Below, in pieces: positions 32,848 to 45,351 of a stretch of DNA of 64,000 nt. The number at the start of each line of letters is the position of its first letter. Positions within the stretch are counted from its first letter, which is position 1. Position numbers and translations under genes: made by a program. The stretch lies in contig CAXKWD010000007.1 of assembly GCA_964059195.1 (NCBI GenBank), forward strand, positions 151,453,769 through 151,517,768, given 5' to 3'. The notes under the pieces were generated by a model, which saw only the letters and a program-made list of their open reading frames with translations, had not been told where the DNA came from and searched no databases. Source of the stretch: Ectobius pallidus. Lineage: Eukaryota > Arthropoda > Insecta > Blattodea > Ectobiidae.

Positions 32848-33125
32848 AGTATTAGTGTTCCTTTATATTCCGTTAAACGAAAAGTGTTCCAAGACCAAAA
32901 ACGTATGGAAAACACTGCTCAATTTGAAATATATTGAAGTTATTTCATTTTGCAACCGCACATACTTTTCTATAGTTTTCTTAACGCGTGGTTCTGAAAC
33001 TGAAAATAATGTTATGTTATAATGTTGTAGAGCAATTCACTGCTGAAAAAAATGAAATTCACCTATTTCTCATCTATGAATTTCACTGAAAGCTTTATGT
33101 CACCCCTTAAATACGTCTTATGAAT

Positions 33126-34032
33126 AGGGCAAGGAATTTAATGACCATAAAGTAGTGAAAAATGAAAAAAATCCATTTATGACCTAAAATAGTGAAAAAA
33201 TGACCCAAAATTAAAAAAGAACCAATAAATGTACCATTATTACTTATAATTAGTTTTTTTAAGTAATGAATTGCTGAAAACAATTTATGACAGTGCGTTA
33301 CATATGAATTTATATTATAAAATACACATATTTTGTTACTAAAGAAATAAGTTAATTTATACTACTTGGACACCCTTAGTGAAAGAAAAATTCTTTCTGA
33401 ACTGGCATGCCCTTGTCTATTGTCTGTTGTCTGATAGTAACGATTTGTACATGGAAAAGCTCCTCCCTACCTCCACTGAAACAATATCTAAAATGCCGAA
33501 AAGGACCTAAAAATGCCGAAAAATGACCTGAAAATTGCCAAAAAATGACCCATCTCTTGAAAATGACGACCAATTATAAATAAAGAAAAATATTGCAAAA
33601 AAAAATTGCCCTTATTTAATCAATTATTTCATGATACACATTTATATGGGGGTAGGCCGTAGCGTAGTGGTTGAGGCGCTGCGCTACAAACCGGAAGGTC
33701 GCGGGTTCGATCCCCGATGAGGTCGTTGGAGTTTTTCAATTGACCTAATCCTTCTGGTGGCACTATGGCCCTGGGCTCGACTCAGCCTCTAACAGAAATG
33801 AGTACCAGGAGCAATCCTGGGGGTAAAGGCGGCCGGTGCATAAGGCTGACAACCTAACCACCTTCATTTTCCGGATGTCCAAAATCTGGGAGCCTGAACC
33901 TTCTGGAACCCTCTGGTCCTCCATAGCCTATGTAGGGAACACTTTACTTTACACATTTATATAGCCTATATTCGAGTAGCCTTTTAACCATCATATAAAA
34001 AAGATACAAAATCATCAATTGCCTTGTCCCAC
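33126..34032. mobile_element. hAT-like element with AATGACC words (copy 2), holding a SINE
   Basis: Ends AGGGCAAGGAATTTAATGAC and inverted AGTGGGACAAGGCAATTGATG. Flanks TTATGAAT and TCATGAAT agree at 7 of 8. A SINE (33648-33950) is nested in it. A third, truncated copy is at 62531-62847. Confidence 0.82.
33648..33950 (+). mobile_element. tRNA-derived SINE (family of the triplication)
   Basis: A box TAGTGGTTGAGGCGCTGCG, B box GGGTTCGATCCCC, body GGTGGCACTATGGCCCTGGG. Exact 12-bp target duplication ACACATTTATAT (33636-33647, 33951-33962). Confidence 0.95.
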
Positions 34033-34040
34033 TCATGAAT

Positions 34041-34388
34041 ATTCACTGTATAGTTTATAGATTGAATAGATGGAAGTGTGTGTTGTGCTTACGATTAGAA
34101 TTGAAAACAAAATTAATGACGTCCCACAGGCTGTATGACTCGTAGCTTGTGACAGAATTCCATAACGTGTACTTGACATGAATATTAATGTTAACAGCAG
34201 TTATCGAGCTTTGTTACGTAATCAAGATGGCGGGCAAGAAGTCATGACAGTGGTGACCAATGACGTGTGTCCGGGCCATCCTCCACGCGTGTTGTGAAGT
34301 CGTAACCTGGCAACCTGACTTTGATGTGCATTACATTGCGGGCAACACCGGTACATGTCTCTTCACCGGCAATGGTCATCTCAGATCT
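34041..34388. other. No feature seen
   Basis: Unique-looking, less AT-rich sequence between two repeats. No convincing frame. Confidence 0.4.
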
Positions 34389-34401
34389 CTATGTTAGAAT
34401 G

Positions 34402-34711
34402 TAAAAAAGAGTAAAGTTTTCCCTATTACAGGCCATGGAGACCCAGAGGGTTCCAGGAGGTTAAGGTTCCCCGATTTTGGACATTCGGCACGTGAAGGCG
34501 GTAAGGTTGTCAGCCTTACGCACAGGCCCCCCTTTATCCCCAGGATTGCTCCTGGTACTCATTTCTGTTGGAGGCTGAGTCGACCCCAGGGCCATAGTGC
34601 CACCAGAAGGATTAGGCCAATAGAAAAACTGCAACGACCTCTTCGGGAAATAAATCCGCGACCTCCCGGTTTGTAGTGTAGCGCCTCAACCACTACTCTA
34701 CAGCGTACCCC
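34402..34711 (-). mobile_element. tRNA-derived SINE (family of the triplication)
   Basis: Reverse orientation, 13-bp target duplication CTATGTTAGAATG (34389-34401, 34712-34724). The B box is slightly decayed (GGATTTATTTCCC). Confidence 0.93.
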
Positions 34712-35144
34712 CTATGTTAGAATGCCGGTATGGAATTTAATGAACAAATTCAAACGGATAAAAGAGAACACAAATTGATAAGCCTAAAAAGGATGATACA
34801 TTATTTATAAAATAGGACGTATTTTATAATATTTGATAATATTTTTGATCCATGTTTCTATTTCAACATAATTTTTTTTTCCATGTTGGTTGGCTTAATG
34901 TCTTGAATAAACGTTATTACAATTATATGCAAATTTTTCCACATAGGCTATTTTTTCTTTAAGATGCCTCACTAAATAGCACTTGCTCGTGGTCGGGGAC
35001 AATACAGAAATAGCTTCAATGCATTAAATATAATATTAATACATTAAATAAAAATTATTCAATTACGATGATTTATAGTAATTGGAAGGAAATTTTAAAA
35101 AGGAGAAAGAAATATAATACAAATGATTAGGCCTATATAATAAG

Positions 35145-36095
35145 CAGGGCTAGGATTTATATGTACTAAAAAATGTCAAAATATGTACATATATATGTAC
35201 TTAAAAATGTTAAAATATGTACATATATATGTACTAAAAATGTCAAAATACGTACATATGCAAATATATTTTGTAAAATATGGACATCAAAACAAATTTA
35301 ACTACTAGACACTACATTTTGTTACTTTTAGAACCTATAAAATGCATTACAAATACTAGATATGAAAATTAAATTATTCATTTTTTTTTCAGATCACTTA
35401 ATTTGTATTCATTCATTGATTATTTCTGCTATCATAACAGTATGCCACAAAATGTTGTTTTAAATTTTCAAAAGTGATTAATATTGGCTGAAGCTTCGTT
35501 CTACTGCACACGAAGTGACTGGCGCGTGTTTAAAATTCATTGATTCTAGTTTTACATTTGACGAGCTACTTAAGATTGCACTGATTTTACACATTTCTTG
35601 AAAACACATTGTCAACTTTACATTTGATAAGATCGGCTAAATGTTCACGTATACATTTGAGTTCATGAATCATGTTTTTCACAATGTCAATATTTCCAGG
35701 TAATGTGAGATTATAATTTTGTAATTTCTGAATTATTTTTGTTATATTACAAAAATTTGATTCAATGTAACACAAATCATTTTTCACACATTAATTTCTG
35801 TACATAACTGTAAACTTATCCTGTGCTGCCATATTTTTTGTCACTGTAAACGGCAATTTTATATAGTTTTACTCTTAAGAATGAAATATGTTCGAATATT
35901 GCATTAAAATCACTAAATATGGACAAATATTTATTTTACAAATAAATATGTACTAATGTCAAAAATATGGAAAAATATGTAAAATAAATTTGTTTAATTT
36001 GAATAGAGGACAACATAATAGATGGAGATAAGTAAAAAAAATGTGTCTATATGTGAAATTAAGAAATATGTAATTACATATAAATCCTAGCCCTG
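35145..36095. mobile_element. hAT element with ATGTACATAT words and a small residual frame
   Basis: ATAATAAG flanks both sides (35137-35144, 36096-36103). Ends CAGGGCTAGGATTTATATG are perfectly inverted. Repeated AAAATATGTACATATATATG words lie next to the left end and AATATGTAC-type words to the right. The minus-strand frame 35587-35787 (LTLPGNIDIVKNMIHELKCI) looks like a coding remnant. Confidence 0.93.
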
Positions 36096-36509
36096 ATAAT
36101 AAGCCTAATAATTTTCTTAATTTTGTAATTTTTCGGATTAATTAATTCGGGGTTATTTTCAACAATGGAACTGAATAATCTGGAACCGAAATTAGTTCTA
36201 GTTGGGTCCCAGATTTTTCAATTCTGTTGTTAAAAATTACCCTGGAGTAATTAATCTCAATAAGTATAAATTATATCAAACATCTCCATTACTGCCATTA
36301 GATGATCAACTGCTGTGTTGAAAAATCATATGTGTGCACCTTGAGCAATATCCTATGATTTTGACTGCATTTTTATGTTCCTTGTGTATCTTATGTATAT
36401 TTATTTCCATGTTTATTACGGTATATATTGTAAGGTATGCTTTGTCTAATGGCAGCCTCTTAATGGAGGAAGCTGAAAGATTTTCTATCTGAATAATATA
36501 ATTAGGCTA

Positions 36510-36796
36510 CACTAGAAATGACTGCAATTCTGACCAGACATGGCAAGACCAAACCTACCTAAACAGAGTTGGAATAATAGACAATTCTCTTTGCTTACGC
36601 AACCAAGAGGCGCACACACACAGGAACACCTAGGTTAATTTATTCTTGTGAAAAGTTAAAGTATGAGAGGGTCACTCTTAGAAACGGCATAGAAGTAAGA
36701 AAAGGACAATGGCCAGTGACACAAGAGCAATTATTTAATCTATATCTAAAAGAATTTAGAAAATTTGTCCATTCTGTAGATTTCAAACAGTTGTAG
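36510..36796 (+). pseudogene. LINE C-terminal fragment with frameshifts
   Basis: Read across two frame changes, the plus strand gives YLNRVGIIDNSLCLRNQEAH, then YSCEKLKYERVTLRNGIEVR, then KGQWPVTQEQL and LKEFRKFVHSVDF. This is the Cys/Glu-His and 'kyrkeF..F..sidf' ending found after the RNase H part of I/R1/Jockey-type LINEs. Confidence 0.6.
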
Positions 36797-36799
36797 ATG

Positions 36800-37600
36800 G
36801 TTAATTAACTTTGTAAAAATTATGTAAATTTATAGGATTAAGGATGTAGATAAACTAGTTATAAATGTAGCAACAAAATAACATGTAATATTACTAGTTT
36901 TTAATAGAGCATGCTGAATATAGTCACGTAAATGAAAAAAGTTTATTATATAAATATTAATAATATATAATATTTTTATATATGTTTCTTTCTTATTTTT
37001 ATAATGACTTTCCCATTATTAGAATAAATTAATATAATTGGTTGTATTTTTATTTAAAATAATCTGTATTTTTATTTAATTTCAATTACGGTATATCCAT
37101 TTCTGAACTGCCCCCAACCACGAGCATTCGGGTGGCATCTCACTGAAAAAATATGGAAAAAGTATAAACAAATCTCTCATGTGTAATATTAATCAATACA
37201 ATAAACCAACTTTCAAACTTACAGACCAACTTTCAAACACTAAAATAATATGCAGCTTACATTAATGGTGGTCCACCCTTCGTCCTTGTAGGATTAACTG
37301 ATTTACAATCATCCGGATCGTTCTTCTCATATCTAACTATTGGAAGGATAATTCACACCTACCAAGAGCAATATCTGCTGACTCGATTATAGTATAATTA
37401 GTAAATATTTCAGTTCAGAAACTGTAGAACCCGATGAAACGCCTGGAGTAATTCGATTAGACTTCCCTCGATACCGCGCTGCCGGAGAAATTGCCGCTGC
37501 AGCTGGGAAATGTCGGCCTATTCCCATTGAATAGGCTATGTGTTTTTCTTTTTTTATAATATATGAACAAAACCATTGCTAATGGATCGAACAGCCGGTC
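36800..37600. other. No feature seen
   Basis: AT-rich and unique-looking. No frame, repeat boundary or RNA gene recognised. Confidence 0.4.
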
Positions 37601-37603
37601 TCC

Positions 37604-37735
37604 TTAGCCGCGGTAGCTAAGGCGTGCTGCCTTGGAGCCGTGGGTAAGGAGGCTGTGGGTTCGAGTCCCGCCTCGGGCATGGGCAAGGAAGAAAGTAAAA
37701 AAAAGAAAAAGAAAGAAAGAAAAAAAAAGGAAAGT
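37604..37735 (+). mobile_element. Short tRNA-derived SINE with GAAA-rich tail
   Basis: GCGGTAGCTAAGGCGTGCTG (A box) and GTGGGTTCGAGTCCCGCC (B box) are followed by a purine-rich (GAAA)n tail. It does not fold as an intact tRNA by eye, so it is a SINE or tRNA pseudogene rather than a tRNA gene. Confidence 0.65.
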
Positions 37736-38287
37736 TACATTTCCTAATAGAATTAGAGTTCAGTTAAGACGTCATATTATACACTTCATTCATTGCAGGC
37801 CGAATGTATGAGTCGGCCTTTAGGTTATGCTGGATGAAAATTGTATTTTTATACAGAAATAGAGTATAGAAAATACGTAATAAGTGTTGTGTTCCTGGCT
37901 GTACTATAGCAATAATGTGAATGGAGATTCTGTCCAAGTGTTTAAATTTCCCAAAACTTAATCTATACGGATTAAATGGGCATCTGCAAATCACAAAGAT
38001 AATTTTATATTTTTAGATAACTCATGCTATGTAAATACACGTTATTGATAAATATTTGTCAGTGTTTTGTTAACCCACACGGTGGTAGTAATTGTGATTT
38101 ATAGTTTATGAGGGGTATTTATTTACATTACTGTTGATGAACTGCTTACTAACGTATGATTATATTTAGGCTATATAGGGTACTCTATTAATAATAAACA
38201 TTTATGTTTTAGGTAGGCCTTTTAATTTTAACAATCTTCCTCTACATCCAGAGGCTGCCAATTTGACAAAGAATATCATAACAGTAT

Positions 38288-38582
38288 GGGGTACCCCGCA
38301 GCATAGTGGTTAAAACACTGCGCTACAAACCGGAAGGTCGCGGGTTCGATTCCCGATGAGGTCTTTGGAGTTTTTCGATTGACCTAATCCGTCTGGTGGC
38401 ACTATGGCCCTGGGGTCGACTAGGCCTCTAACAGAAATGAGTACCAGGAGCAATCCTGGGGGTAAAGGCGGCCGGTGCGTAAGGCTTACCACCTTCATGT
38501 GCCGAATGTCCAAAATCTGGGAGCCTCAACCTTCTGGAACCCTCTGGGCCTCCATGGCCCGTATAGGGATCATTTTACCTTT
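38288..38582 (+). mobile_element. tRNA-derived SINE (family of the triplication)
   Basis: B box GGGTTCGATTCCC, body as in the other copies. Target duplication ATCATAACAGTAT / ATCATAACAGCAT (38275-38287, 38583-38595), one mismatch. Confidence 0.93.
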
Positions 38583-38917
38583 ATCATAACAGCATAAAGT
38601 ATAAAATAAATAAATAAATAAATAAATAATTTGGTGGTTTGGTTCTAAAAGAGCCAATGTCAATTTCTTGCAAAAATGAGATCTATGCATTATTGAGCTC
38701 GGTTAGTCTTTATCTTTCGTATAATAAAAGTGCCAATGTATGTTGCTATTAATACTTAATACAGAAACCTTAGGGGCCAATGTCGGAAGTTCTCAGCAAA
38801 AAATGTTACTTCTACAAAGGCTTCAAAGTCAGTTATCTCAAAAGCAGGTTTTATGACATTAGCCCTTTTAGAACCAAGCCACAGGTGTTATAGGTTTATC
38901 ACTGAAGAAGAAGAATA

Positions 38918-39175
38918 CTACTGTTTTGAATACAGATGGTATCTAAGTATTCTTATAGAAAACTTATAAACCTGTAAGGCAATTTCTTTAAACGTGGATG
39001 TTGTGACTCCCAGATCTTGAACGAGAGTGACACACTTCTTAGGGATGGTGCCTCTTGCACCCACCATTATGCCTCGAACTTCGATATCATCTAAATTATA
39101 TATTTCTTTATAAAATGACACTGTCGGTTCATATATTAATAGTACAAAGATGAGCCATGTATGAAATATGGCCAA
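38918..39175 (-). pseudogene. LINE C-terminal fragment
   Basis: Minus strand EVRGIMVGARGTIPKKCVTL then FKEIALQVYKFSIRILRYHL resembles the 'VxGARGxxPK...' C-terminal tail of R2- or L1-like reverse-transcriptase proteins. Short and undated. Confidence 0.45.
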
Positions 39176-39256
39176 TTAACTCCATCTGGCACTTTGTTAT
39201 AGTCTATCAGTTTACCTGATTTTATTATTATGTTATTATTATTAGTCTATTATTAT

Positions 39257-39880
39257 CAGGGTATGGATGTTTATGACATGCCATATTTTTTATCCTGACC
39301 TCCATTGTCGCTGCAAACACAAATTAAACATGAATTGCACATTTGTTATCCTAATCGGACCGTTTTTATTTTGCATATAAAGTCATGTTTTGGTCATTTT
39401 CATGGTATTGGTTATATTTCGGTCATATTTCTGTTATTTATTCCGTAAAAGAGCACAATTATGCAGTGTGTTCACTGACTTGTCGACTTGCATTTTTTTC
39501 CGAAAAAGAGTCACGAATATTTTGGTTTTACTGTAACTGTAATGTGAAGGGACAATAATAACAAGTAATAGCACAAGTACTTTTTAAAATATTTTCAGAT
39601 CACATTTGCAATGGTATCTGGAAACATTAACAGATAAGAAGTTGTTTACAAGTAAAAGTGTAAATCACCTGTAAAATTGTTAAAAAGTGATTATCTGATT
39701 GAATTAATGTGGTATAATAATTTCGTGTCATTAAACGTTTTAAATTGGAACATTTATTTTTAGAAAATACTTTCTTTTATGAGGTCATATTTAGGATTCA
39801 TGGGTCATATTTAGTCATTTTTAAGGTCATATTTGCAGTCATATTTTCAAGTTTTTTAGGTCATAAATATCCGAATCCTA
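39257..39880 (-). mobile_element. hAT-like element with TATGACC words (copy)
   Basis: Ends CAGGGTATGGATGTTTATGAC and inverted TAGGATTCGGATATTTATGAC. Multiple GGTCATATTT words at one end. Homologous along its length, reversed, to 54409-55062. Flanks are ATT-repeat DNA, so the target duplication is ambiguous. Confidence 0.8.
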
Positions 39881-40245
39881 TTTATTATTATGGTTCATTG
39901 TTATCATACACTTAAATGCCAGTCATTATTTTAGTATGGAAGTGTATTGTTGACTAATTATACAACAATACATTTCCTTACAAAAGAAATAGCAGGAATC
40001 GGTTTGAACTTGTGTCATTTTTGCTGGTTGCAAGTTGTATGAGTGTGGGAGAATTCTGAGGTAACACATGTTTAAGGCGGCCGCTCCATGGCGCAATGCC
40101 TTTTCACTTTTTACCTTTCGCTCGATCCGTACTGCCTAATGGCTCTGCGGTCAGAGTCTGTTCACGAAACATTCTATAGTGCCCCGAACTCAAGAGTGCC
40201 CCATTCTATGGACTATCGCCACCACAAATATATATATATATTAGG

Positions 40246-40910
40246 CAGAGATGCTATTTTGCGGTGAATAAAAATGTTAAATTTTGAGTCAATTACGGTG
40301 TTATTTCGCACAAAAAACTAAATTTCGGTGTTATTTCGCATAAAAACTAAATACATTTTTAGCCTTTGTGGTGCAAATAATTGTGTATTTCCGCACAGGA
40401 GCATGATCAAGAAAACCTGAGTGGAAAATGTGCACCATTGCCCATAAAAAATAAAGCTTATACGAGTATTTCTATAGGCCTATTTCATTCTAAATTTCAC
40501 CCATCCCCAAATTACAAACTTAAAGCAGTCTCCACATTTTGAGGAAGAAGTCTTGTCCTTTTATCGGTTAGAATGTCTGAATATCCTGAGAAAGCTCTCT
40601 CAGCATCTACATTATTCACCGGAATAAAAATGCTTTTATATTCAGAACATAGGCCTACATGTTTAAGAATTGTCATTAACTTTGATTCCCGAGATTTCCC
40701 TTGAAAGTAAAAACAATCGTTAAAAAAAGAGGAATTTCGCGCAAAAAACGACAATTTCGCATAAACACAAAATTTCGCGTTTTTTCGCGGTTAAAAACCG
40801 ACAATAATTCCACGTAGGAATGTTTGAAACACAAGATTATTGTTTTATCAATAGTAATAACAACAATTCGCGAATCCGTCATTCGCGAAAACTAGGTAGG
40901 CCTATCTCTA
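40246..40910 (-). pseudogene. hAT transposon remnant with dimerisation-domain frame
   Basis: Ends CAGAGATGCTA and inverted TAGAGATAGGC. Flanks ATATTAGG and ATCATAGG agree at 6 of 8. The minus strand encodes FIPVNNVDAERAFSGYSDIL then TDKRTRLLPQNVETAL, the C-terminal hAT dimerisation domain. Repeated GGTGTTATTTCGCA words lie near one end. Confidence 0.85.
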
Positions 40911-40998
40911 ATCATAGGCTCATCTGTTATTCCTGTAATACTCTAACGTCCTACAACGTTTTGTGTTATTTTAAATCATAGATTTTAAATCGAAAATA

Positions 40999-42057
40999 CG
41001 AGGCGCGTCCATAAACTAAATTTCCCTGGGTTCGTTTACCAAAACAAAAAACAATTTCAAGTAAATAGACACAAACACGGCCAGTGTTCAACTATTTTTC
41101 AACATATTCACCACCATAGGCGTACCGAGGGGGGGGGGGGTTTGGGGGTTTGAACCCCCCCCCCCATTGATTAAAAAAAGGAAAATTGTATAGTTTTGTT
41201 AAGTCTGTCCATAAATTACTTAATACAAGTATAAAGCGTGGGAAGCTTAAAACTCGTTATTTTGCGTCTTAATTTTTAAAATTCTCCGGGGAAAGACCCC
41301 CGGAAGCTTAAAACTCGTTATTTTGCGTCTTAATTTTTAAAATTTTCCGGGGGAAGACCCCCGGAAGCTTAAAACTCGTTATTTTGCATCTTAATTTTTA
41401 ACATTTTCCGGGGGAGGGCCCCGGACCCCCCTCTCCCTGGGGGGTATTCCATACTCCCCAGACGTTATAACCCCCCCATATGGTCGGCCCGGTTACGCCT
41501 ATGTTCACCACACGAATTGAGACATTTGTCATACCGTGGGACCAACTTTTAAATACCTGTGTCGTAGAAGTGTACTGCCTGAGATTTGAACCACTGTGTG
41601 ATAACCATCTTTTCCTCTCTCTCGTTATTTGTCATTTCTTGAAGTGTAGGAAAAGATGGAAGTCACTGGGAGTGAGGTCCGGGCTGTAGGGTGGATGTTT
41701 AAATACCTCTTAGCAAGTCTCCTGCAGAAGGTCAGCTGGGAAGTGTTTAAACTTTCACCCTGAAGCCTGGACCTCGCTCCCAGTGATTTCCATCTTTTCC
41801 TACACCTCAAGAAATGACAGAGAATGACAGTGAGGAGGGGATGTTTGTCACACATGGGTTCAGATCCCTGGCGTCAGACTTGTACAACACAGGTATTCAA
41901 ATTTGGTTCCACGGTATGGCAAATGTTTCAATTCCGGTGGCGAATATGTTGAAAATAGCTGAACACTTGATGTATCTGCTGGAATATATATGTCCATGAA
42001 ATTGTGTTTTGTTTCTGTAAACGGCCATAGGAAAACTTACTTTGTAGACGCGCCTCG
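40999..42057. mobile_element. Snap-back mariner MITE (copy 2), interrupted
   Basis: TA-flanked, ends CGAGGCGCGTCCATAAA and inverted CGAGGCGCGTCTACAAA. Same inverted halves and same central junction (TAGCAAGTCTCCTGCAGAAG) as 10411-11038. A hAT MITE (41115-41503) is inserted in the left arm. Confidence 0.88.
41115..41503. mobile_element. hAT MITE with exact 8-bp target duplication and internal repeats (copy 2)
   Basis: TTCACCAC flanks both sides (41107-41114, 41504-41511). Same ends and same three 62-bp units as 11658-12042. Confidence 0.93.
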
Positions 42058-42289
42058 TAATTTCATTTGTGCTTAAAGTGGTAATCGAAAAATGTTTTTG
42101 TAATTTCGTATTGTAGCGGAATTCAGACTTTTCTTGGTTGGCAACAATTTATATGGAAACAAATCATTGTATGAAAACTGTTGAAAGTACCAGAAACATT
42201 TGCGGAAATGAATTAATCGTGATATTTAGGCTTACAAAGAAGTATAAAATTTCATTTCGCCTGTCTGCACTGTTTAGACTACCGTCCAC

Positions 42290-43068
42290 AACACGGAGAA
42301 GCACCTCCCAGCCGAACTTCTGCAGGAGTCTTGCTAGGAGGTGTTTCAACATCCACCCTACAGCCCGGACTTCGCTCCTAGTGTGATTTCCATCGTTTCC
42401 TACACCTAAAGAAATGACAGGGAATGGCAGAGAATGACAGAGAGGCGACGGCGGTTGTCACACGGTGGTTCAAATCCCAGGCGGCACACTTCTACGAAAC
42501 AGGTGTTCAAAAGTTGGTGCCACAGTAAGACAAATGTTTCAGTTCCGGTGGTTAATCTTCTTCTTCTTGCGGATTACTTATGCCTGGCGCCGCTTCTCCG
42601 CCCCCCCACCCAGTCAAGTGGAGGTTGCATTACCTACACTATACTAATTTTGTTACGCTTATTTTCCGAGAGAGAGCAGATGGTAAGCCCATCGCCTCGC
42701 AACCCCCCTCAGGAAACTAAGGTGGACGAGAAAGGGCCGACAAATTTTGTCCAGAGGCTCTAATTTAGGTTTGGAGTTCTTTTATGTGCCGTAAATCTAC
42801 GACACGGATTCCCCAGCTTAAAGTCCCTCCCGGAGGACTCCGTGCCTAGGATTTTTATGTTCTGAATAAGCCATCGACCACGGCCGGGTTTGATCCCGTG
42901 GATCTAGAGGCGGGCACGCTACCTCTAGACCACCGCGGCCTACCCGGTGGCGAATACTTTGAAAAATAGCTGAACACTGGCTATGTCTGTTGCAATAAAT
43001 ATTTCCTTGAAATTCTGTTTTGTTTCTGTAAACGGCCCCAGGGAAGCTTACTTTATGGATGCGCCTCG
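42290..43068. mobile_element. Snap-back mariner (copy 3), left-truncated, holding a SINE
   Basis: The right end GATGCGCCTCG is followed by TA. The central junction is present near 42298-42350 (CACCTCCCAGCCGAACTTCT) and [11 protein letters not shown] is encoded beside it. The left half is missing. Confidence 0.8.
42552..42953 (-). mobile_element. tRNA-derived SINE inserted in mariner
   Basis: Minus-strand head GGCCGCGGTGGTCTAGAGG and GGGATCAAACCCGG; body shared with 4363-4545. Target duplication CCGGTGG (42545-42551, 42954-42960). The uninterrupted mariner sequence at about 41935-41945 confirms the junction. Confidence 0.85.
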
Positions 43069-43069
43069 T

Positions 43070-43860
43070 ATTTGAGTCTAAACACTGTAGAGCGAGCTGT
43101 GAATTCGTAATACGCTATGTAGCGTGTCATTTGTCACTGAATCCGTCCACCAACATGGCGGATCGAACACATTCCGTCACCTTCATAAATATGCAGTAGA
43201 ACACGGGTTTTCCTATCAATTGATCTGCTACGACAAGAACAGAATGACAGTTGTCAAAACACCAGCATTATTGAAAAAAAAACGGTGCACAAACTTTCTC
43301 ATATAGGCCTACACGTGCTAAAGTTTCTTATTATTGAGGTTTTTAGATTGACTATTTCACTCATTCACCGCGTGTTTGATATTGACCAATAATATTTAGA
43401 AATTCCTCGAATTTAGACCAATCACGATCGGTTATCTTATAAAATGCTTGCTATTAATACCGATGCGATTTGATGTGATAGAACCGTCAGCTCGTTACTG
43501 GACACGTAAGGCATCAACGTGCGGTGATTGATAAGTCACATGCTGCCATTAAGCAGCACGAAACACATTATTTTATACAACATAACTTGTTTGGAAATTG
43601 AAATAATCTAAATGTCCATTTTTTGAAAAACACAATTTCGATTCGGTGCAAGACAGTTCGTGTGATTTTATAGCGCTTTGATGTAAGCAACTACCACGAC
43701 GCCCTCCATCTTGTGATGCGTATACTATTGAAAGCATTGGGAGTCGGATCGATTCATCGAATCGATTAGTGGACTGTTCATTCATCTAGTATGCCGTGAT
43801 CGTACGGCTTACAAAATATTGACAACAAAGTAAGAAAATAATAACTATTTACAAAATCCG
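43070..43860. other. No feature seen
   Basis: Unique-looking, moderately AT-rich DNA. The frames at 43124-43306 and 43573-43785 have no recognisable similarity. Confidence 0.4.
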
Positions 43861-43863
43861 TTA

Positions 43864-44259
43864 AGGCTAGTTTACACGACGAAATTAGGTTTCGTAACTG
43901 AGTTTCGCAACTGTTTTTTACTTGAATGCGCAAGCGCTAGATGTACTGGCGACAATGAGTTACGACACTACGCAGTTTCGGCTGATTCCAACTTTTCACG
44001 AAACTATAATAGTAATTTTGAGATTATACGCTTACTTGGCTTGTTCGCATTACGTAAAATGAAATGGGAAAGTGAGGAAATTGTGAAATGCCTGTATTAA
44101 TACGTGTTTGAAACGTTTGTATGGGATTTTAACAACTTGAACTTCAGAAATATCATGAAATGTGAGGTTGCATTGGAAAGAAAATGTGTGTAATTAGTTT
44201 CACGAAATCACTTTCATGAAAGTGGTTACGAAACCTAGTGTCATCGTGTAAACTAGCCT
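43864..44259. mobile_element. MITE with 3-bp TTA target duplication (PIF/Harbinger-like)
   Basis: TTA flanks both sides (43861-43863, 44260-44262). Ends AGGCTAGTTTACACGA form inverted repeats that continue to TTTCGTAAC with small gaps. A trinucleotide TWA target is typical of PIF/Harbinger. Confidence 0.85.
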
Positions 44260-44733
44260 TTACAGTTTATTCGTGGATTAGTTTTAATAAATCCTGTGCG
44301 AGATGATGAAAGAAACCTTTATGTTCTATTCAGAAATTAATTGTGTTTGTAGAGATACATAATTTGATGACATTTTTGTACGCATAGCGGGATTAAGTTG
44401 TGAGTCATCTGCCATGTAGATTGGATGTGACAAGATGTGAACGTCAGAATAGCTTCTTTTTTTTCAAAGTGAAAATGCCAGAGAATACCACATGGAGCTT
44501 GTAGAACCTTTGGGAATAGTCTAAGTACCTTCCATACCGAATTCGAGGGTTTTATAGGTTGGGCTAAGCGTACTTTCATGTTTCCAACTACTGCACTACA
44601 GTAACGTGGCACGATGCCGTCGCGTTTGCATGTTATGGGTGTTTTCCCTCTACTCTATCCTATGTCTCGTATGGTGGTGTAGTGACAAATTTACCAGCGT
44701 GGAACACTAAAAATTCCAGTAGGCCTATATATA

Positions 44734-45351
44734 AAGGGTGTTAATGAATAACACCGAAATATTTTACCTGTGTATAGAGGGAACATAGACAAGCAACTTC
44801 TATTAGGACATTTTTGCTCTATGACGTAAAATGCGTATGCTACAGGGCATTAAAGTCCTTAAAATTTGGTGCTCATAACTCAATAATTGAGCGAAATAGG
44901 GTTAAAATTGTCATTAAATTGACTTCATGCCTTCCTAATGATCGATAAAAACCTGTTTCTTAATAATTCATCAACAGCTATACCATAATTTAGAATTTTC
45001 ATAATCTGCAAAATTTACTGACTAATCACATGATTGCCCGCCACTGCATTATGTTTTTATTCCTAATTCCAGACCTAACAAAAATGTTTCGTTTGTCTTT
45101 TTTTCCCTCCGAGTTGTAAGATATCGATCGTCATTTTTTACAATTTTCCCGACCACTACACAATATTCACTGTTCCTTTGTTTCCCATCATTTCAAGTAT
45201 TAGAAGTCAGTGGCGTGCATATCCTTGGGAGATTTTATGTTATAACAGGAAGAATTGAATCCATAGAGCAAAAATCTCCTAATAAAAGTTGCTTGTCTAT
45301 GTCCCCTCTATACACAGGTAAAATATTTCGGTGTTATTCATTAACACCCTG
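44734..45351. mobile_element. Long-TIR MITE with TA target duplication (copy 2)
   Basis: About 95-bp inverted arms starting AGGGTGTTAATGAATAACACC, TA flanks. The last 200 bp recur almost unchanged at 45911-46117. Confidence 0.9.

Noticed and set aside
37604..37690. tRNA gene candidate
   Set aside because: A and B boxes are present but no convincing cloverleaf, and it carries a GAAA-rich tail, so it is better explained as a SINE.
40128..40220. Possible coding exon in a GC-richer patch
   Set aside because: No open frame over 30 codons with splice sites and no recognisable motif.
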